From: Owenia fusiformis
Taxonomy: Eukaryota; Annelida; Polychaeta; Sabellida; Oweniidae
NCBI GenBank assembly: GCA_903813345.2
Contig: CAIIXF020000006.1
Location: 30,978,024-31,042,023, forward strand
Length of the DNA stretch: 64,000 nucleotides
Reading direction: 5' to 3'
Part shown: piece by piece, positions 58,886 through 64,000 of the stretch
Layout of the letters: every line of letters starts with the position of its first letter
Numbering within the stretch: position 1 is the first letter of the stretch
Position numbers and translations under genes: made by a program
Notes under the pieces: generated by a model
The model's input: only the letters and a program-made list of their open reading frames with translations
The model's database searches: none
Told to the model about the DNA's origin: nothing

Positions 58886-60950
58886 ATGCAGATGTATACC
58901 CCCTGGGGTAATTTTAAGGGGGGGGGGTACTAGGAAAGCCATATATAATTCCTAGAAAATAGAGCCAATCATCTTGATTTTTACAGGTAATCATGTACTT
59001 ATCATGTCTTACCATTATGACAAGTTTCATTAAAGTTGATCAATTGGTTGCTATTGTAACGGAGATCATATGTTAAAAAAGTACACATTTTCGTCAAAAT
59101 GTAAGACACCCCATAAGACAAAACACATATTATTTGCATGAAATTTGGAGGAATCACCATGTAAACATTTTAGAAAACTTTTATTTAAAGTATGTTTGAT
59201 AGTATTAAATCAATTGCTGTTTTATCTTATCCACACAGTGGAATCTATTGCTGATGGTTATATGGCCATGCAAGTAAATTTAGAAAGGGGATGTGGCACT
59301 TTTCCAAAGAATTTTTATTTGTGTTCAACTTTTTGAAGAAATGAATAACCTTTTTGTCCTGAAATTAACAGATATTATTCACATCATTATGTTTGACTAT
59401 CATGGAAAGTTTCATCAGTGTTGGTTTACTGGTTACTATGGTATGCAGATTTATACCCCATTGGTATGATTTTAAGGGGGGTACAATGAAAGCCATCTAT
59501 AATTCTGAGAATATACAGCCAATCATCTTGATATTTACATCATATTTACAAAATCATCTACTTATAATGCCCTACCACTATGACAAGTCTCATTAATGTG
59601 TAACAATTGGTTGCCATGGTAACAGAAATAATTTATTAAAAAGTGCACATTAAGGAGGTAATATGTATTATTCCTAGAATATTCAATTAATCATCTTGAT
59701 ATTTATGGGTAATCATCTGCTAACCATGTCCTACCAGTATGACATGTGCCATTGATGTTGGTCAATTGGTTGCTATGGTAACAGAAATCATTTGTTAAAA
59801 AGTGCACATTAAGGGGGTACTATGTATAATTCCCAGAATATTTAATCAATCAACTTGATATTTAATTAATTTCATAACACTAACAGACAGGGGGGTGGGT
59901 CAGATGCATTTAAAATTGAAACAGAACAATTACAGAATTATTTCAATTTGATTGAACTATTGAAACTTTCCAGATATATCATAAACAGGATTTTAAAAAG
60001 TTATATTCAATAAGCTAGTATAGATCTATCTATCAATGTAACTAACAAAATGTAAGGTACAGACGCCAAATAATTAAAGAGGCTGGAAGCAAACTCCGTG
60101 GCAGGGCTAGTCTTCAACATATTCTATTCTGAGACACTGGATGGGAGTTTTGGCTGGAAGCAAACACCAAATGGGCACAAATTAACCACCACCACAACAA
60201 TACTTTCATAAAATGAAAAAGCAAAAAGGATACTTGAACATGTTCGTTAAAGATCACTTGTTAATCATTACATTGTTTGATATTACATATATCTCATGAA
60301 TTTTAATTACAGGGACAACGTACATTCGAGTTGACAACATACATTTCTGAATTTTTAAATTACAATAAGTACTTGAATATTTATTAATCTCCACCCATCC
60401 TAAATTGTGTAGTATAGAGTAACATATTCTAATAAAAATAATAGACACTCTTAGACAGGGGAAAAAAAGATCAAAGGAAATGTGAAATACTCAACCGATC
60501 AATTTTTGTGGGTAGATTAATTACGAGAAAAATCTAGCATTGCTCGAAAATCTTTTAACGTAATCAGAAAGCTAAAAGTCTTCCAAAGCGAATACGAAAT
60601 CTTTCAAGTATTCCCAAGATTAATTTTTTAAAACCTACATCACACCTGCATCATAGTTTTTGCTTTAAATCAGTTAATAGTGACATCGTATATCTAAAGT
60701 GTACAACGGTATATTTTGTCACTGTACCTTGTCGATGGTTAGGCGAGTATGAAAGCGCATGTATAATTCCTAGAGTATTCAATCAATCATCTTGATCTTT
60801 ACAGGTAATCATCCGTCTACATGTCCTACCAGTATGTCAAGTGCCATCAATGTTGGTAATTTGGTTGCTATGGTAACAGAAATCATTTGTTAAAAGAGTA
60901 CACATTTTCGTAAAGATCTTAGACTCGTGTAACCTTTGACATTAACATGA
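58886..60950. repeat. Dispersed copies of a ~170-200 bp repeat
   Basis: At least four copies (starting near 58900, 59460, 59640 and 60750) share CAATCATCTTGATATTTAC, TCATGTCCTACCAGTATGAC and ATTGGTTGCTATGGTAACAG in the same order. They are separated by unrelated stretches, for example 59880-60740. Confidence 0.75.
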
Positions 60951-60964
60951 CATTTGGCATTTGT

Positions 60965-61150
60965 CTAGGGGATGAGTTGTCCAGGGGATGAATTGTCTAG
61001 GGGATGAGTTGTTCAGAGGATGAGATGACCAGGGGATGAGTTGTCTAGGGGATGAGATATCCAGGGATGAGATGTGCCATCAAGTGCCAGGGGATGAATT
61101 GTCTAGGGGATGAGTTGTTCAGGGGATGAGATGTCTAGGGGATGAGTTGT
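60965..61150. repeat. 16-bp minisatellite
   Basis: About 11 units of GGGGATGAGTTGTCTA and variants (GAGATGACC, GAATTGTC), with one interruption near 61080. Confidence 0.9.
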
Positions 61151-61476
61151 CCCTTGTCCGTAAGCCAATTACTTTTATTGCCCACTTCCCTAGTGGCATT
61201 TTAATTTATGAGTTGTAAAGATTCAGAAATGAGTTTTCCCGGTACTTAAAGTAAATTGAAAATACCACGGAACGAAATGTCATAATCGGCACCTTAAAAA
61301 GGTCAAAGTATGGTGTCACTCCAGTAAATATATATATAATTGCATCCACTCAGTGTCAGTTCCAAGCATTCTCAAAATTCATTTCGTTCGTTGCGTACCT
61401 TCACTACTGAGGTAAGGCACAGGAGGTACGGATGGCACTGGACGAAAGGCTCGGAGACCGAGTTCCAAGGTACCAT

Positions 61477-62072
61477 ATTAATCATAGGCCAAGGGAAAAG
61501 TAATAGTAAGCTGAATATAGAAGAGACAGGTCCACAAGTAAGATTGAAAATTTTTCAAATTTTTTTAGTCTTGGCACTAGTTCTCCTTACTGGTATCAAA
61601 TTGTATTCCCAAATCTCTCCAAAATCTTCTTCAAAGTGTTTTTCAAACTTATATCATTGTTTTTTTCAAATCTTTATCTAAAAACTGCATATAATACTGC
61701 ATATAAAACAACAACTATGGATATCTGCAATTGCCTGGCAAGCTGAAACTGATTGTCACTGTTGGAGGTCAGGGAGGTCAGCAGTGACCAATCAGATCAC
61801 TTGTTTACTAATGAACTTGCCAGGCAATTGCAGGTTTTCAGAAATTCTCTCTTTAAGACAGCATTATTCACTCCATTTCATCTGACTGAGTTTCAATCTT
61901 AGGTAAGAGCTACACACTATCAATTTTCTATCAACTCCCCATGGCTTTTTGAAAATAATACACTAAATATTGTTGAAATCTCCATCTTAACAAGTAGTCC
62001 AAGTCAGAGTTGTTCACCTGTCTCTTCTATATATGGCTTACTATTACTTTACCCTTGGCCTATGATATTAAT
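61477..62072. mobile_element. Fold-back element
   Basis: The ends ATTAATCATAGGCCAAGGG and CCCTTGGCCTATGATATTAAT are inverted copies, extended inward by TAGAAGAGACAGGT against ACCTGTCTCTTCTA. A second inner pair (CAATTGCCTGGCAAG near 61729; CTTGCCAGGCAATTG near 61818) folds separately. Confidence 0.75.
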
Positions 62073-62184
62073 CATGAATTGGCAATCTACTTGAAAGAAT
62101 TGATATAAGTGGACAGACCACAACTGACATCTTTATATCGGCCTAAGGCTAGAACCTCATACCTGAAACCACGGACTATAAGAA

Positions 62185-62219
62185 ACCAATGCTCTTAGGT
62201 ACATTTGCACCGGAAGTAG
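62185..62219 (+). promoter_or_regulatory. Promoter-like ETS and CCAAT motifs
   Basis: CCAAT at about 62186 and CACCGGAAGT (ETS consensus) at about 62209 lie 45-80 bp before the ATG of the candidate exon at 62263, without a TATA box. This fits a housekeeping-type promoter. Confidence 0.35.
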
Positions 62220-62262
62220 AATAACCGACTGGTAATTCCTATTACTGTAGTGAGACCTCAGA

Positions 62263-62406
62263 ATGGCGGATATATTTACTTCTGGATTCTCTTCAATCTT
62301 TTCTTTATTACAAGAGAACTGCATGGTTATATTTGTTGTCAGTTTGTTATTAGTTGTGTATTATATTCAAAAACAACTTGGAATTATTTATCAACTGTTT
62401 CATAAG
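62263..62406 (+). CDS. Candidate first coding exon of a membrane-anchored protein
   Basis: ATG in good context (cagaATGGCG) opens MADIFTSGFSSIFSLLQENC, then a hydrophobic span (MVIFVVSLLLVVYYI) and QKQLGIIYQLFHK, ending phase 0 at AAG|gtaagt. The short head, single hydrophobic span and basic follow-on fit an N-terminal signal anchor, as in microsomal enzymes such as cytochrome P450s; the family cannot be named. The rest would lie beyond the window or unrecognised in it. Confidence 0.45.
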
Positions 62407-62755
62407 GTAAGTACAATCTAAGAATGACATATCTGAATAGACTAGTGAATTCTTCTCCGGAGGACTTCCCACGATCCGTGCCGGAGGGTTTGTAGTTAAA
62501 CCTAGTCTGGGCCTTATTTCTTATCAGACATATCTTGTGACCCGCCCTAGGTTTAACGTCCGTGCCTATTCTGCCCTAGGTGCATTCATTCACCCTCTGG
62601 GTCTCTGAGGATCGTGTAATGCAAGTCCTTACGACAATCCAACGCATTAGAGGCGGTGTTCACCGTCTAATTCTGCCCTTGATGCAAAAAGTTACTATTG
62701 TAGCGCAATAATAACTGATAGTGAGAATTTGCAACAAATGAAAGCATAGCACGGA

Positions 62756-62823
62756 AGTTAAACCCAACCACGGCAACAAGAACATTCAGATTAATAAATG
62801 AAAGCCGTGGTATTGGGTTTAAC
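62756..62823. repeat. Hairpin repeat
   Basis: GTTAAACCCAACCACGGC and GCCGTGGTATTGGGTTTAAC pair across about 29 bp. Confidence 0.7.
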
Positions 62824-62835
62824 TTGTTGAACTAG

Positions 62836-63590
62836 AGGGTTTGGAGAAAAAACCGGGTACCGGGTAGTAAATCCTGCTTGCTGGGTTCAAACTTGGTACC
62901 CGGTACCCAGTCGAAAAAAACCTGGTACCCAAAAATTCGAAAAATACGAATACAGTGGGACTTATCTTGTTCCAACACCATCCTCTTCGTTTCTGGTCTT
63001 GGAGGGGATCCATTGAAACACACGTTATTTTTCAAAAGTCTAAATTTAATGGCGTTAGGTACGCATATATTTCTTACCTCTATTGACTCTTAACACCAAA
63101 AGAAATGTTCTCCCCAAGCCAGAAAAGACGCGACTGTCTCAAATTGCAGTAATATACACTTCAATCTTCGAGTCGAAGAATAGACTATATCCTCTAGTCT
63201 GAAATTTTTTTGAAATTTGGAATGAAATTCTCAGGAAATTCAGTCTATTGGATATAGACTAGTATTCAGCTTCTTATTTCAAAATGTCTGCCATGAACAT
63301 TTCATCCAGTGCCTACATTTCAATCTCTTTTTTCCCGGGAACATTATCCTTCAAACTTGAGAAATTAGTTTGCTCAATTAATATGGAATCAATTAAAGTC
63401 AAGCAACATTGATAAATCGTGAGTAACGATGTATTTGGATGATTTCACTGGAAATTGCTGTTGTATTTGAGGGCTTGTAGAAAAAAACGGGTACCGGGTA
63501 GTAAATCCTCCATGCTGGGTTCAAACTTGGTACCCGGTACCCGGTAGAAAAAACTGGGTACACAAAAAAACGAAAATACGAATATAAAAC
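62836..63590. repeat. Two direct copies of a GGTACC-rich repeat
   Basis: Copies at about 62836-62953 and 63470-63586 share GGGTACCGGGTAGTAAATCC and GGGTTCAAACTTGGTACCCG. Within each copy the GGGTACCGGGTA and TACCCGGTACCC parts are inverted, forming a hairpin. Confidence 0.75.
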
Positions 63591-64000
63591 ATAATAAGAT
63601 CATTAGAAAACATGCTTTGTTTTGAAAGCATTTAAAGGCTCTTTTCTTCCTCTATCATCATGGTCATATTTTCATTGGTTATGGGGGGGGGGGGTGCGAT
63701 TGAACCCCCTCCTGGCTACGCCTATGACATTGTAAGACGATTTAAAATATATTACAAATCAATCTTACTCTATTTTTAATAGTTTGTATGTTGGTACGTG
63801 AATTGTTTTGATTATTATTTAAATCTGTAAATAGCTATTGTTACTTTAGCCATGGGCTTTATCAGAGCCCATGCTTTAGCAGAGAGGTGACGTGTTGATT
63901 TCCATGAGATGCAACAAGTAAGATTTCGATTATTAATCATAATTTAAGTTATCCCAATTTTCAACGAAACGTCCACTAAGTGTTACGTCCTACAATGTCA
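63590..64000. other. Right edge, no gene seen
   Basis: It contains a poly-G run (about 63682-63692) and a CCCTCCTGGCTACGCC phrase often seen at repeat ends. No exon supported. Confidence 0.4.

Overview
This is AT-rich nuclear DNA from an animal, read without any database search. Genes are split by GT/AG introns, several over 2 kb, and the window is packed with fold-back elements, MITE-like repeats and minisatellites. Three genes have clear metazoan homologues: a MINDY-1/2 deubiquitinase, CSL/Su(H)/RBPJ, and an MFSD4B-like sugar transporter. Repeats such as the AACGAAGTTCGTT plus CCGT element and the GGCTCACxxxGTGAGCC element suggest a mollusc, probably a bivalve. That taxonomic call is an inference.

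Layout. Positions 1-3726 (+) hold the last five exons of a cysteine-rich, probably GPI-anchored surface protein. Positions 5093-13849 (-) hold five coding exons of the MINDY-1/2 gene with the whole catalytic Q/C/H set; its C-terminal exon(s) were not found. Positions 13856-17356 form a head-to-head region between MINDY and CSL, with a nested palindromic element and weak minus-strand exon candidates. Positions 17357-41988 (+) hold CSL in 13 phase-consistent coding exons (649 aa). Positions 41989-49689 are repeat-rich and without a recognised gene. Positions 49726-54380 (+) hold the MFSD4B-like transporter in three coding exons (728 aa), with a Thr-rich extracellular loop built on a coding minisatellite. 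From 54720 to the end there are mostly repeats; a plausible first exon of another gene lies at 62263-62406.

Most unusual signal. Three separate genes each carry a tandem array whose unit spans an exon-intron boundary: 107 bp (donor side) in the GPI-like gene, 77 bp (acceptor side) in MINDY, and 79 bp (acceptor side) in CSL. Each array makes a row of decoy splice sites attached to a copied exon edge, while only the outermost site keeps the reading frame. Other points of interest are a PVDLS (CtBP-type) motif next to an IKVE (SUMO-type) motif in the CSL N-terminus, a palindrome made of palindromes upstream of MINDY, and a TA-flanked element nested in a TTAA-flanked element whose unoccupied relative occurs elsewhere in the window.
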